Shown: positions 1-14,626, counted from the first letter of the stretch. The stretch: DNA of 64,000 nucleotides from Hoplostethus atlanticus (GCA_034670405.1 JAXDDX010000290.1:62001-126000); one strand, 5' to 3'. The notes: a model not told the origin generated them from the sequence alone. Numbers and translations: made by a program.

Positions 1-48
<48 letters not shown>

Positions 49-66
49 TGCGTGTGTGTGTGTGTG
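1..66 (+). repeat. (TG)n microsatellite
   Basis: Almost pure TG dinucleotides ending directly in the acceptor of ubr2 window exon 1. Several ubr2 acceptors (exons 1, 8, 10, 13, 22 and the last) end such tracts. Confidence 0.97.
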
Positions 67-70
67 TCAG

Positions 71-228
71 CAGCCCTGCCCCCCCCAGGGTTGCCCCCCC
101 TGTGTCCTCTGTTTGCCAGCCTGGTCAACCTGCTGCAGTGTGACGTCCTGCTGGCTGTAGAGGGCGCTGTGCTGCAGTGGGCAGTGGAGCCCAGCGGAGG
201 AGGCTGGACAGAGTCCATGCTGCAGAGG
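71..228 (+). CDS. ubr2: ubr2 window exon 1
   Basis: The acceptor follows a (TG)n tract. The exon starts with two bases of a split codon and encodes [20 protein letters not shown] up to SMLQR. The donor is AGG|gtgtgt. The match to vertebrate UBR2 ([18 protein letters not shown]-type segment) is close. Confidence 0.9.
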
Positions 229-3200
229 GTGTGTATGTATGTATGTGTGTGTAGTGTGTGTGTGCACACGCTGCAGTCTGAGTGACCAGCAGACACGGAA
301 GACTTAGTAGAAGATTGAGATGAAATGAAGCTTTAGTGATCCTGTGGGTGGATGCAGCGACCTGCTGGAGGAGGAGGATGATAGAAGAAGAAGAGAGCTG
401 AGCACCATCAACAGGAACAGAGTGGTTGAACACCGAAACCCTTAAACCCTTTACTACCCAGAGCCAGATGGTCCCACCGCTGGAGTAGGACGTAGGAAGC
501 CACTTAGTCTGGTGTTAATTTAACTAGTGAAAATCAGTTAGAGCATCTAGAGGATCTTCAGTTGATCAGTGGAACAAATTCATGATTCCATGATGGAAGA
601 AAATTAAATGGGTTAGGGCTTCTCAACGTGTGTGTGGGTGTGTTGGTGTGTAGGTTCTCCACCTGGTCGGCATGGCTCTGTTGGAGGAACAGCAGCAGCT
701 GGAGAACAGCAACGGAGACGATGACGTCACCTTCAACTACACCAGCAAGATAACACGTCAGTACACACACTCACTCACTCACTCACTCACTCACTCACTC
801 ACTCACACACAAACACACTCAGACACACACCTTCACGTGCCCTCTCCCTCACGTCTACACCTTCTAGAACTATAAATGTTGTCTGAACTAAAAAGTGTGG
901 GTGTGGGTGTGTGTGTGGGTGTTCAGGTCCAGGTGAAGCTCCCAGTACATCAGGTAGTGTTCTGGCTCTGCTGGAGAGTCTGCAGAACGCTCCTCACCTG
1001 GAGGTCCACAAAGACATGATCACCTGGATCCTCAAGGTACAGATGTCTGTCTATCCAGTACCAACCAGACCACCGGTCAGTCTTGTACAGACCTCACCAT
1101 CGGTCAGACCACCACTGTTTCCTATATTTCACTATTTCCAGTGGAACCACAGTCAGACGTGGGGTCCCACAGGGTTCCACCCTGGGCCCCATTTCTATTT
1201 GCTTCCATTTGGACACAGACATAACTTAAGTGCTTTGCAATTTTGACAAAAAAAGAGATTATTATTATTATTTAGAATCTAATGGACATCATCTAGAAGT
1301 TTCTCTTCAACTAGGACTTTCTGTGTCTGCAGATGGTGGCGAACATCAAAACCATGAGAGAACGTTCAGCCTCCACCTCCACCGCCACCACCAGCCAAGG
1401 ACAAGGCCTAGAAGAGGTAGAACACACATTAACACAGTTTCTATCCTGCTGTCCAAGTATGTTTCACTAGAAGCAACACGTATGACATTGGTGGCGGTCA
1501 TGGTGGACAGATATTTTAGACACTGTCATTATTTCTATTTATGGCATCATGAAGTGAGTGTATGAACATTTCTGCGATAGTTTTGTGTCCATTGAGCTGT
1601 CTTCATTCAATACAATATACACATAGAAATACTTGTATATTGGACTAAAGACAACAGTTGGAATAAGACTAAATCAGAATACAGCTACATGAATGGGTTG
1701 TTCTGTCCAGACGATTCGGGATAAGGACAAGGCTGAGAGGAAGAGGAAGGCGGAGATGGCTCGGCTGAGGAGGGAGAAGATCATGGCTCAGATGTCTGAG
1801 ATGCAGAAACACTTCATCAACGAGAACAAGGAGCTTTTCCAGCAGAGTCTGGAGGAGCTGGAGGCTTCCACATCTACAACCCCGGAGCACAGGTACAGCA
1901 CTGCATATATCTACATGTGCATGTCCAATATCATTAATAACAACATCAATAATGCAAAATGCTTATTTGCAGCCGTTAACAGGCTGACAAACCCACCAAC
2001 ACAAATTCCCCCTGAACTCCTCTCCACCCAGAAATGCAATGAATTTGCATTGTTCTTTACTGATAAAATTGAAACCATCAGAAAAGCCTTTAATACTGCC
2101 ATAACTCTCAAAAATGCTAGGCCATCATCCATGAATATACTAAGAATGACACAGTTTAATGGTATTGACTACAAATCTCTTAAGGAAACTGTGAGTCAAC
2201 TTAGGCCATCCACTTGATGCTCTGCCTACAAGCTTTCTTAAAAATGTTTTTGACTGCCTGGCGACAGACGTATTGCAAATAGTTAACAGCTCTCTCTTAT
2301 CAGGAACCTTTCCAGAGGCCTTAAAAACTGCAGTCATTAAACCTCTGCTAAAAAAAGGGGAGCCTAGATGCTTCTGTAATTAACAACTACAGGCCAATAT
2401 CAAATCTAGGTAGGTAAAATTATTGAGAAAGTTGTCTTCCAACAACTTAACAGTTTTTTAGTCTCATCTGGTTGCCATGACAACTTCCAATCAGGATTTC
2501 GGCCCCTTCACAGCACTGAAACAGCTCTTATTAAAGTTCTTAATGACATTCGCCTTAACACTGACTCTGGGAAAATTTCAGTCCTTGTGCTATTGGATCT
2601 CAGTGCTGCATTCGATACTGTTGATACATACAATACTGCTAGATAGATTGGAAAACTGGGTTGGACTATCCGGCACAGTCCTAAACTGGTTCAAGTCATA
2701 TCTACAAGACAGGAACTATTTTGTTTCCCTTGGCAACTTTGTATCTGAGCTAACTGACGTGACCTGTGGGCAGGGGTGGTAAAAAGTAGAAAGTAAAGCT
2801 TCAGAAAGTAGAAATCCTAACCACGTATTTGCTCCAACCTGGCTCTTACCAAGATGAAGAGTTGTGCTAATTAGAATCACCTGGTATATGGGATGGGTGG
2901 AGGAAAAACATGGTCAGTACTTCTACTTTCTACTTCTACTTTTTACACCCCTGCCTGTGGGGTCCCCCAAGGTTCAATTCTAGGACCGTGCCTTTTCAAC
3001 CTCTACATGCTCCCGTTAGGCCGAATCATGCGAGACAACAACATTGCATAGTATTGTTACGCGGACGACACCCAAATCTATATAGCTCTATCTCCAAATG
3101 ACTTTCGTCCTATAGACCTGCTGTGACAGTGCATTAAGCAAGTAAATGACTGGATGTGCCAAAATTTCCTTCAACTAAATAATGACAAACCGAGATAATT

Positions 3201-6200
3201 GTCTTTGGTGCCAAAAAAGATGGGCTGAAAATTGGTACATACCTTCACTCCTTGTCTCTCAAAACTAAGCTAGAACAAAGCTAGAAACCTTGGTGTTATT
3301 ATGGACTCAGACCTCAATTTCAACAGCCACATTAAGTCAGTGACAAAATCAGCTTACTACCACTTTAAAAACATAGCAAGACTCAGAGGTTTCACGTCAG
3401 AACAAGACCTAGAAAAACGTATTCACGCCTTTACTACCAGTAGGCTAGACTACTGTAATGGTCTTCTCTCAGGTCTCCTTTACTACCAGTAGGCTAGACC
3501 AGTGGTTCCCAAACTTTTTCAAACCAAGGCACCCCTTCATAGTCAATTTCTTTTCACGGCACCCCCACCCCCCCACCCCCTTTAAGCTAAAAATGACACC
3601 ATGAATATGTTATAAGAATGTATTTTAATGAACTGGCATCAATATGAAGTGAAATAAAATAACTTCTTAAAATGAAACATTATTCTCAACCACTCAGCTA
3701 ATGATGAGAAAAAATAGATGTCAACCATTTTGATTGACTTATTTGAACTAAGGCTATATTTGTTGCTGTGTGTGATTTATGCAGATTTACAGATCAGTGT
3801 TTAACTTAAAATAATAATAAATAATTATGTTAATTGGTAAAAAAAAAATAGAAAAAAGTGCATATATTTTGCTTTGTTCAAAACGTAAAATTAGCCTACT
3901 TTTTAGGTTAATAAGAAAAACAAAGAACGAAAATAACTCCGTATGGAGCTATCAGGCATTTTAGTGGGAGTGTGAGCCTGCTGTTGAGAGCACAGTCTCT
4001 TGATGCAGGGAGAGATTGAAGAGAGCGCAACGCGTAGATCTGACTCCACTGACAGGCGATGCCTTCTCTTGCTTTTCACGTATGTCAGGGATGAGAAAGC
4101 CAGCTCACACAAGTATGATGTTGGGAACGGCAATACCACACTGATCGCGCAGTTTGCCAGAGATGGATATTCGTGTCCCACAAGCAGCCAAAACTTGTCC
4201 GACGACATTTCTCCAAACTTCAATTTCAAAGTGCGATCCATTTTCAGTTCTGCAAGTTCTTCCTGGGCTTTGATTGTCAACTTCTTTGCTGATTCTGATG
4301 ATCGGGAGTTGAAAGGATCGCGGATCCAGTCATAGTCTTCATTCTTCGAAGCGGGGAAATAACACTCAAACCTTTCATCGAGCGTTTTCAGATGCGCCGC
4401 TATCCCTTTGAATGCGCATTTTAACAGTTTTTTTTTTAATATGAACGATTTCGATGTTTATTGCTTATTTCTTCTGTTTTTACAATGACATGTTTCAAAT
4501 GTAGCCTATTTTTATGTGATGAAACGTTATTAAATAGACACAATAAAATATGGAAATTAACAGATCTTGCGGCACCCCTGGCCAGTCATTACGGCACCCC
4601 AGGGTGCCACGGCACCCACTTTGGGAACCACTGGGCTAGACTACTCTAATGGTCTTCTCTCGGGTCTCCTTTACTACCAGTAGGCTAGACTACTGTAATG
4701 GTCTTCTCTCAGGTCTCCTGAAAAGGCAGTCAGACAGCTACAGCTCATTCAGAACGCTACTGCTAGACTACTAATAAAGACAAAAGCGTTTGACCACATA
4801 AAGGCAATTGACTTTAAAATATTGTTACTAGTCTACAAGTCCATAAATGGCCTAGGTCCAAAATACATCACCGACATGCTATCTCAACATGAACCCTCCA
4901 GACCCCTCAGGTCAGCTGGGACAGGTCTGCTAACTGTTCCCAGAGTCAAAACCAAACGTTGAGCTACTATGCAACAAACTTCCAGAACAACTGAGACTTG
5001 TTCCCACAGTAACTACTTTTAAATCTAGATTAAAAACTTGTTTGTTCACCACTGCATTCTGCTAAACTATAAATCCTGCATTTCAAATGCCCTATTTGCA
5101 CTATGATTTTATTGTTTTTATTTTATTTTATTTTATATGTTCTTCTTTTTAAATCTCATGTAAAGCACTTTGAATTGCCTCCGTGTATGAAATGTGCTAT
5201 ACAAATAAACTTGATTGATTGAAACTTGATATACATGTATGTGCATGTATACACACAACACACTGTACAAATAACACAGTTGCAGCCGCTCCCTTCTTCA
5301 ACTCCCATAAGTCACTTAAACTGCAGATCAATTCACTAAGTATCAACTAAATATCAAAGTGTTTAAAAGCACAGAGAATTTTCTTCTTAACCTGGTTAGT
5401 CAGTAACCTGGTTTAGGTTAACCCATGTAACCATCAGAACTAGAATAACCTGGTTAACTCCCATGTTAAACATCTGACTTTTTTCACTGTTTGTTTTCAG
5501 ACTCCCACTGCATTTTGTGGGTACATCCTGATGTCAGCAGCAGTACTGTATTAGTATAGTATTAGTATTACTGGGCTCATGTGTTTCTGTATCAGCAGTA
5601 AGCTGCTATCGCTCAGTCAAAGAGGGAGGAGTATTCTGTTAACTGGTTTATCCCCCCCCCCCCCGCCAGTCCTCCCAGTTTGGAGGTGTGTGTGTCGGTG
5701 GTGTGTGTTGGACCGAGGAGGTCGGGGCGAGGGGAGAGGCGTCAGCTGGTGACCTGCATCCTGTGTCAGGAGGAGCAGGAGGTCAGAGGTCACGGCAGGG
5801 CCATGGTGCTGGCCGCCTTCGTCCAGAGGTCCACTGTCCTGTCCAAGAACCGCAGCAGGACCCCCCCTGACCCAGGTGGGCGGGGCAGTGGGCGGGGCAC
5901 CATGACATGTTTTAATACAATAATGATAAATCTATTGATTCTATTATTTTATTGGTATTGATGAGTATTAATCCATCAATGTGTTTCAGAGCATCATGAC
6001 CCTCTGTTCATGCACCCTGACCTGGCGTTCGGCACACATACGGCTAGCTGTGGACACATCATGCACGCCACCTGCTGGCAGAGGTAGGACACTGCAGCGT
6101 AAAGAGACAGCAGCAGCTCAGACAGGAAGTAGCTTCTGCAGCTTGGTGGCACCTGGACCGCCATGGCTGGATGTTCTGACCTGTAGTGTGGTGCAGTCAG

Positions 6201-9200
6201 CTGGTTTTAATAATATTATTGTATTAACTGTGTGTGTGTGTGTGTGTGTGTGTAGGTACTTCGAGGCGGTCCAGCTCAAGGAGCAGCGCCGTCAGCAGCG
6301 TCTTCGGGTTCATACCAGCTGCGACGTGGAGAACGGAGAGTTCCTCTGTCCACTCTGCGAGTGTCTAAGCAACACTGTGATACTACTGCTACCACACACA
6401 CACACCCCGTCACACAGGTACTCAAACACACAGTCACACAGGGACACACACACACACACACACTGCCACACAAGTACACACACACAGTCACACAGGGACA
6501 CACTGTCACACAGGGACACACAAACACACACTCATACAGGGACACACACTCACACAGGGACACACAGGGACACACACTCATACAGGGACATACACTCACA
6601 CAGGGACACACACACACACACACTGTCACACAGGGACACACTGTCACACAGGGACACACACTCACACAGGGACACACACACAGGGACACACACACACACA
6701 CACACACTGTCACACAGGGACACACTGTCACACAGGGACACACTCACACAGGGACACACGCTCACACAGGGACACACACACACACACACACTGTCACACA
6801 GGTCCTTTAACACAGTGCATTCATTCAGACTCTAAGCACATAATATAAATCTATGAGGTTTGCTTTTATGGTAATGTTGTTGTTATTGTTGATATCATCT
6901 GAATGTCCTTCCTCCGTCAGTGCTGATCATCCTGGTCTGGAGTCGTGGTTGAAGACGACCAATCAGCAGATAGCAGCTTTACACTCCGCCCACAGGAAAC
7001 ACTCTGACGGTCAGTCCACTTCCTGTTCCTGGTTCAGTCAAGGTCAATCAAATATAACCTGCCAATCACTTAGATTAACAGTATGAAATATCAATCAGAT
7101 GGATGGAAGAACCTTGTTCAGCAAAGACTGTCAATCAAATAGATGAAGGAATAATGTTCAGTATGACCCATCAATTAAATAGGTGGAAGAATATTGATCA
7201 GCAGGTGGTTTACTAGTCATGAGGTGGCAGAACCTCGTTGATAGAGGAACCTTTCCCAACATGCAACATGACAGCCAGTTAAAGGGGAATTCCGGTGTTT
7301 TTAAACCTGGGCTCTATTTGTACAAATTCGTTATTTATACCGTAAAATAGGTACAAAAACTTTTGGAATTGCTCCAGTAGATCGCGAAACGGGCAGCTAT
7401 GGCTGCAACGTAATCCGCAGGGGCAAGTGGGCCGATCAAAGTACGTCCACTAAAAGTGCTTGTTTTTGCCACTGACAGTTATTGGAAGTATCTGACAACA
7501 TTACGGAAAGGATCCCTACAGAGATAGACCTTTTTTTAAAAATACCAGAATTCCCTTTTAAGTAGCCTGTCAATCACTTGAAATGGAGGCTTGAAAATCG
7601 TTGAGGTGGTAAAACTTTCTGCACATTATGCTTTACTCTAGCGAGCTAGCTAGCTAAGAGGCTACAGCTATTTGGATGTGATGGCATAGTTATGCTAGCA
7701 AACTAACTTTACTTGTTTAGCCTACCAGAGCTACAGTTAGCAGCTAACATATTTGAGGCTACTTCAGGAACAATCACTTCCCACCATCCGTTATTTCATA
7801 GACCATTGTCAAGACCTTCAAACACTGACAGATCCGTCAAATAATTTGGTAAATAATTCTCTCCCATTCAAAGACGAGGTTGTGATTGGTTCTCGTGTGG
7901 CGACCCGTCGTGCTCATGGGTGGACAGTCGTTTTGTACCAGCTCCTCCGTCCAGGATCGTCTGAACCAAGACGTTTGTAGTTCAGGTTTTTTTCTCCTGT
8001 GTGTGTGTGTGTGTGTGTGTGTGTAGGTGGAGCAGCAGATGGAGAGGAGTTTCCTCCACCAGAAGGTTTCTTAGTCGACTATTCTCCACCGTGAGTCAGA
8101 ATACTGAAGACTTTTTATTGGGTCTCCTCCTCCTAAACTAGTTGATCACAGATACACAAGCGTTGATGTCATTGCTGATGTCAGTGGTTCTTTGTGTCTC
8201 CTGGTCAGGAACCCGTTCTCCAGCAGCATCAGGGAGATGATCACCACCTTTGGGACTGCGACCTACAAGGTGGGCCTGAAGCTGCACCCCAACGACCAGG
8301 ACCCGAGGGTGTCGGTGATGTCCTGGGCCAGCTGTGCTTACACCATGCAGTCTATAGGTGCACACACACACACACACAGCCTTGCCTGTGCTCTCTAACC
8401 ATCCAGCTCATGTTGTCCTATGTTGAGTCAGATTATCATTCTTCTGTCTCAGTATCTTTACTTCCTGTCCTTTCCATGTGCGTTAACCTGCTCCTTCACA
8501 TAGAGCAGAACCACAGTAACAGCAGCATCTCCAATCCACATCCAGACCAGATCTGGCTGTTCAGATAATATTCAGATAGTTGAACCACATCAGATCCAAG
8601 ACACATTGAAGATCCAATCCTCTAGGAGGTTCATGAGATCCACCAGGAAGCTCATGCAGATGGTTTGAGGGTGTTGTCTTCTCACCTTAAAGGTCAAAGG
8701 TCTAATCTGTGGTTTGTTTATTTGCAGAGCGTCTGTTGGTGGATGAGGAGAAGCCGCTGTTTGGAAGTTTACCCTGCAGACAGGTAACACCACGGTTCTA
8801 TGTAGCACTGGAAAATGGTTCTTATTATTATTATATAAAGATTTTTTAAAGAAAAGAACAAAAGAAGCAGAATACAAATACAAGACATAAAAACAAACTG
8901 ACAAGTATTATGAGATGCAGCAAAAGGGACTATTATGGTAAATTATTGGACGACAACAGAAATAACATTAAAAATACATGGAAAGTATTGAATGACATTA
9001 TTAAAAATGTAACTGGGGAAAAAGGTTACCCAACCTATTTCTTCACAAGGAATAATACAACTATCAATAAAATGGATTTGGTTGCAGATGAATTTAACGA
9101 TTTTTTTAATGTTGGTCCTAATTTAGCTAAGGAGATTGCTGAGCCTAGTAGTAGAGATGACTAGAGATGACGTGGAAAGTAAAACTTCTAATGTAAATAA

Positions 9201-12200
9201 ATCCATGTTTATAAGGGGAACAGATGAAAAAGAAATCATTGACCTTGTTAAAGCATTTAAGAGTAAAATGTCTACAGACTGGAATGTATTGATATATGTC
9301 TATGGTTAAAAATATTATTGAGTGTGTAGTGAAACCACTGACACATATTTGTAATCAATCTCTGCAAAGTGGTATATTTCCTAGCAAAATTATTTATTAT
9401 ATTTCCTACAAAGACATGGATTCTCTAATTACAGACCCATTTATTTGCTCTCACAATTATCTAAAATATTGGACAAAATATTCTATATAAGACTAGATGA
9501 CTATAACAAAACATAATGTACTGTGTGAACAGCAATATGGTTTTAGAACTAATAGGACAACCTTGTTTGCACTTATGGAATTCGTGGCGGAAATATCAAC
9601 TGCAATAGAAAATATAGAGTGGAAAGAATATACAGTGGGGGTATTCCTGGATCTTAACATTGTTAACCCTGTCATGGACATTGTTGACCATGACATATTA
9701 TTGAAGAAATTACAAAGATCTATAGCACTATCTTGGTTACTTTGAGAATAGGTAGCAGTATGTCAAAATAGATAACTTTGATTCACAACTATTGAAAGTC
9801 ACTTGTGGGGTTCCCCAGGGCTCAGTGTTGGGACCATTGTTGTTTTATATTATTTTGTATATAAATATATGTGAGGTTTCCAAAATATTAAAAATTATTT
9901 TATCTGCAGATGATACAAATTTATTTTGTTGTGTTAAGGATTTGAAACAACTTTTGGATACAGTGGAAAACTAATTGGAAAAGTTAAGAGTTGGTTTGAA
10001 TCTAATAAATTAACACAGTATTTAGGTAAAACTAAATTTATAATCTTTGGTAATCGTTTAATTAACTCAACAAGCAAACTCATGATAAATGATGGTGAAA
10101 TTGAAAGAGTGCCTGAAATGAAATTTCTTGGAGTGATAATAGATAAATAAACTATGCTCGAAGCCACATATTAATTATATCAAAACTAAAATATCAAAAT
10201 CAATTGCAATACTATATAAAGTTAAAGATCTTCTAAATCAAGCTTTGTTATATAAAGCTTGATTTATATCTTCAAAGTATTTAAAAAGCATTGAATTTAA
10301 TGTTAAAATAAGGCCTTAAAAGTATTGAATTTCGTTTACAAAGTATTGCATTTTTTTCTTGTCCTTTCGTAGGATCAAATAAATACCGTAACCTCATAAA
10401 TAACTGTCAAATGTATAAAATGTTTTTTGTGTGTAACGTTACAATTTACTCTGTTTGGTGTGACTTGGACGGTACGACAGTACAGGTACTGTTTATGTCA
10501 GTGTATTGACGCTCGCTCGTGAAGTGTGCTACTGACAAGCTAGCTTGTCGCCTCAGAATGGGCAAGTGTCATTTTACGTGACAGCAGAATCCAAAATATG
10601 AGTGGGTTAAGTCTATTCCAGGCAATGACCGTGAGGCCCAATTCTGTTTGTGCCGAAAATCTTTCAAGCTGGGGACGATGGGACTAGTAGCAGGCTATAG
10701 CACAGTTCTGTACACAGCAAAGCTCTTCACCAACGGCAGCGCGTAAAACCGGCACCGTGGCTACTGCTAGCAATACTGAAGAAATCACATCATCCCTAGT
10801 GCAGCCTGTGAACTTGCCAGCTCATTGTGGCTCTACGCCAACTCTTCGGTTAGTGGTGGTTTGTGTCTTAGTGGTGGTTTGTGTCTTAGTGGTTAGTGGT
10901 GGTTTGTGTCTTAGTGGTTAGAAGTGGTTTGTGTCTTAGTGGTGGTTTGTGTCTTAGTGGTTAGTGGTGGTTTGTGTCTTAGTGGTTAGAAGTGGTTTGT
11001 GTCTTAGTGGTGGTTTGTGTCTTAGTGGTTAGTGGTGGTTTGTGTCTTAGTGGTTAGAGGTGGTTTGTGTCTTAGTGGTGGTTTGTGTCTTAGTGGTTAG
11101 AGGTGGTTTGTGTCTTAGTGGTGGTTTGTGTCTTAGTGGTTAGTGGTGGTTTGTGTCTTAGCGGTTAGTGGTGGTTTGTGTCTTAGTGGTGGTTTGTGTC
11201 TTAGTGGTTAGTGGTGGTTTGTGTCTTAGCGGTTAGAGGTGGTTTGTGTCTTAGTGGTTAGAAGTGGTTTGTGTCTTAGTGGTTAGTGGTGGTTTGTGTC
11301 TTAGTGGTGGTTTGTGTCTTAGTGGTTAGTGGTGGTTTGTGTCTTAGTGGTTAGTGGTGGTTTGTGTCTTAGTGGTTAGTGGTGGTTTGTGTCTTAGTGG
11401 TTAGAGGTGGTTTGTGTCTTAGTGGTTAGAAGTGGTTTGTGTCTTAGTGGTGGTTTGTGTCTTAGTGGTTAGTGGTGGTTTGTGTCTTAGTGGTTAGTGT
11501 CTTAGTGGTTAGAGGTGGTTTATGTCTTAGTGGTTAGTGGTGGTTTGTGTCTTAGTGGTTAGTGATGGTTGGGTCTTAGTGGTTAGTGGTGGTTTGTGTG
11601 TTAGTGGTGGTTTGTGTCTTAGTGGTTAGAGGTGGTTTGTGTCTTAGTGGTGGTTTGTGTCTTAGTGGTTAGTGGTGGTTTGTGTCTTAGTGGTTAGAGG
11701 TGGTTTGTGTCTTAGTGGTGGTTTGTGTGTTAGTGGTGGTTTGTGTCTTAGTGGTGGTTTGTGTCTTAGCGGTTAGTGGTGGTTTGTGTCTTAGCGGTTA
11801 GTGGTGGTTTGTGTGTTAGTGGTGGTTTGTGTCTTAGTGGTGGTTTGTGTCTTAGCGGTTAGTGGTGGTTTGTGTCTTAGCGGTTAGTGGTGGTTTGTGT
11901 CTTAGTGGTTAGTGGTGGTTTGTGTCTTGGTTAGTGGTGGTTTGTGTCATAGTGGTTAGAGGTGGTTTGTGTCTTGGTTAGTGGTGGTTTGTGTCTTAGT
12001 GGTTAGAGGTGGTTTGTGTTAGGGGTGGGTGGTATGGCCTAAAATTTATATCACGGTATATTTAGAATTTTGGACGGTAACGGTATATATCACGGTATAT
12101 TTTTTTTTTCTTATAATAATAATAAAAAATGCTTTAGGAGCAGTACAAGACTCTGGGATGGTAACAATTTATTCCCGGGGGGTTAACTATGAGGTTTCTA

Positions 12201-14420
12201 CTGGGCTCTTCCATTAGTATTCTGTAATCTGTATATTATGACAAAATTGACATTGAACTTAAGTGTTTATAAATGTTTTATTATATAAATAAAAATAAAA
12301 ATATAAATAGCACCTTATATGCAAACTTTTTTCCAAAATAGGTTCTGAACAATACAAAGAAATATTTAAAAAATAAATAAACGTAAAAATGTAAATTTCA
12401 AGTATTCCAATACTTCAAATAACTTCTACTGTATATAACAAAAACTTCAAAGGTTAGGCAACATGCCAAGAAAATAATTATAAAGATAAATAGCACATTA
12501 TATGCAAACTTTTTTCCAGTTTGGCTGAAGTATTTTCGACCTGGCATCACATACCTCGGATCCAGTGTTTTGATCAATGCCTTAAACCTGTTTGTATAGG
12601 AACCATGTCCTTACATAGGTACTGCCTTATGGAATGTGGAATGTCCTTCCACCGCTTGCTTTTTTTTCGTCATACGGATCGCCACTGGAAAATGACTTGG
12701 CTAGCGACGTCTGCGTTGTGGTTTTTCGTTTAGCACCACTTGCGGAGGGACTGCTTGTGTCTGTGCGCATCCTAGTACTCTCTTCATACTCGCGGACATG
12801 TTTTGTTTTGAGGTGATAAAAGAGATTGCTCGTGTTACCACCGCCGGCAACAACTCTTGCTCGACATTGCTTGCAGATAATAGTTTTCTGCTCGACTTTT
12901 TAAACCCAAACCACGTCCAGATGATGGACGAAGCACCTTTCTTTCTAACTAATTCTTCTTCTTTGTTTGCATCGGGAACGGGAGCTCCCGCATCATGCTC
13001 GCTGCCTTCCATTTCACCATGCGTCTTCAGAAAGCATGCGTCTGTTTACGTCGAAGTTTACGTTGCACTACTCACTTTTTCACATCGTCTTTTTCCACAA
13101 ACTAGTTTATTATCTTTAAATGGCAGTGCGCAGTTCGCTAGCTTTGTGTGTTACGTTTGTAAATGTGAAAAATAATTTTTACATTCAAAGAGCCTAAAAG
13201 TAGCCTTCTACCGGTACATCCGGTAGAGTCAAATCTCTACCTTGGCACGGATTTCTACCGGTATACCGGTTCAACCGTTATACCGCCCACCCCTAGTTTG
13301 TGTCTTAGTGGTGGTTTGTGTCTTTGTGTTTTAGGCTCTTGTGTCTAGTGACACTCACTGACACTCGTTGCACAGCGAGAGTGGATCGCTGCACTTTGTG
13401 ATCCTAATCTACTGCAGGCTGTTGTCTTTTTACCTGATTGGCTTCAGTTTTGTGACCAAAAGGCGCTATGTGAGGCCATGGAGAGTAGTGGGGGCTCTTA
13501 ATGCGACAAATGCGCATCTTTTTCATTTTATGTTATTGGAGTACACACACACACCTCACAAAGCTATTGTGTATTAAATATGAATGTGAGTATTATAATA
13601 ACATGTTTTATTAAATTCAAATACTTGGTAAATAATAATTTTCTGGGGCTTAAAAGCCATACTGATTTTCCATTATATCCTTCATACTTTTGCCAGTATG
13701 GCCATGAAGTTGGCATTAAATTTCATTCAAAGTGGTATTAAAAAGATCTTAAAGTCTTAAATTTAACTTGGAGAACCCTGGGGGTACCCTGTTTATACTC
13801 CCATATATAAGTTACTGCGTGGAAGTGTGGGGAAATACATATAACACAAATACCAATCCTATCTTCATACTTCAAAAGAGAGCCATAAGAATTGTGAGCA
13901 AAACTACCAACAAACTCACTCTTTGACACATTAAAGCCTTTAAAATTTAAAGATTTGGTCAATTTTAAAGTGGCTCAAGTTATAAAAGCCAATAATCAGT
14001 TATTACCTGGAAGTATCCAAAAGTTGTTTGAAAAGAGAGAGAGTATATGATCTGAGAGGACTAATGTAAAACAGCGTTGTATTTAAGTCAAAGGAGTGAA
14101 TTTGTGGAACAGCTGCAGTGAGGAACTGAAAATATGTGCAACACTTAAACAAATGTTTAAGGATAGCATAGCTAACAAATATGAAAGTGGATGACTAGGG
14201 AGAGGAGCTGACATGGAGGGACGGGGGGAGGTGATGGCAGTTGTTTTTCATTTATGTTGTTTGGTTTTATGATGTATGGTTAACAGGGTAGGCGTTATGA
14301 GCTGCAGCTTCAGCCTACACCTCTTTCAGACTATTTGTTGTTTATTGAGAATTTGTTTCTTTCTTACTTGTATAAGTATTTTGTCTTTTAATATGTCCGA
14401 AATAAAAATTGTGATTACTG

Positions 14421-14478
<58 letters not shown>

Positions 14479-14593
14479 CAGGATGACTGTCTCAGCTCTC
14501 TGGCCAGGTTTGGTTCTGCCTGCTGGACTGCAGCATCACTGACCACAGTACAGACACACTTCATCAGACTGCTAGCAGGTACACACACACTCA

Positions 14594-14626
<33 letters not shown>

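Larger units (their letters stand above)
1930..5222 (+). mobile_element. L2-like LINE, 5'-truncated, in ubr2 intron 5
   Basis: Broken reverse-transcriptase reading frames are recognisable: [20 protein letters not shown], the [11 protein letters not shown] and [10 protein letters not shown] motifs, CYADDTQIY of the catalytic site (about 3055-3080), then [20 protein letters not shown] and the C-terminal [20 protein letters not shown] segment. It ends with AAATGTGCTATACAAATAAA and a TTGATTGA tail at about 5210, typical of L2-clade 3' ends. Frameshifts, stops and two nested insertions (2771-2953 and 3500-4633) show it is dead. It lies in the same orientation as ubr2. Confidence 0.85.
10272..13789. 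mobile_element. hAT-like relic splitting the LINE; hosts a minisatellite and a second hAT
   Basis: The LINE frame breaks after LLYKA-FIS near 10271 and resumes at [15 protein letters not shown] near 13790. Between them, 10556-10690 encodes a BED-like N-terminal piece ([38 protein letters not shown]) known from fish hAT transposases. The right part ends AACTTGGAGAACCCTG, a hAT-like terminus. The left terminus is not recognisable, so the boundaries are approximate. Confidence 0.55.

Noticed and set aside
1693-2217. 174-codon frame spanning ubr2 exon 5 and LINE sequence
   Set aside because: It is exon 5 followed by intronic LINE read through by chance. The donor at 1893 and phase to 5670 fit ubr2.
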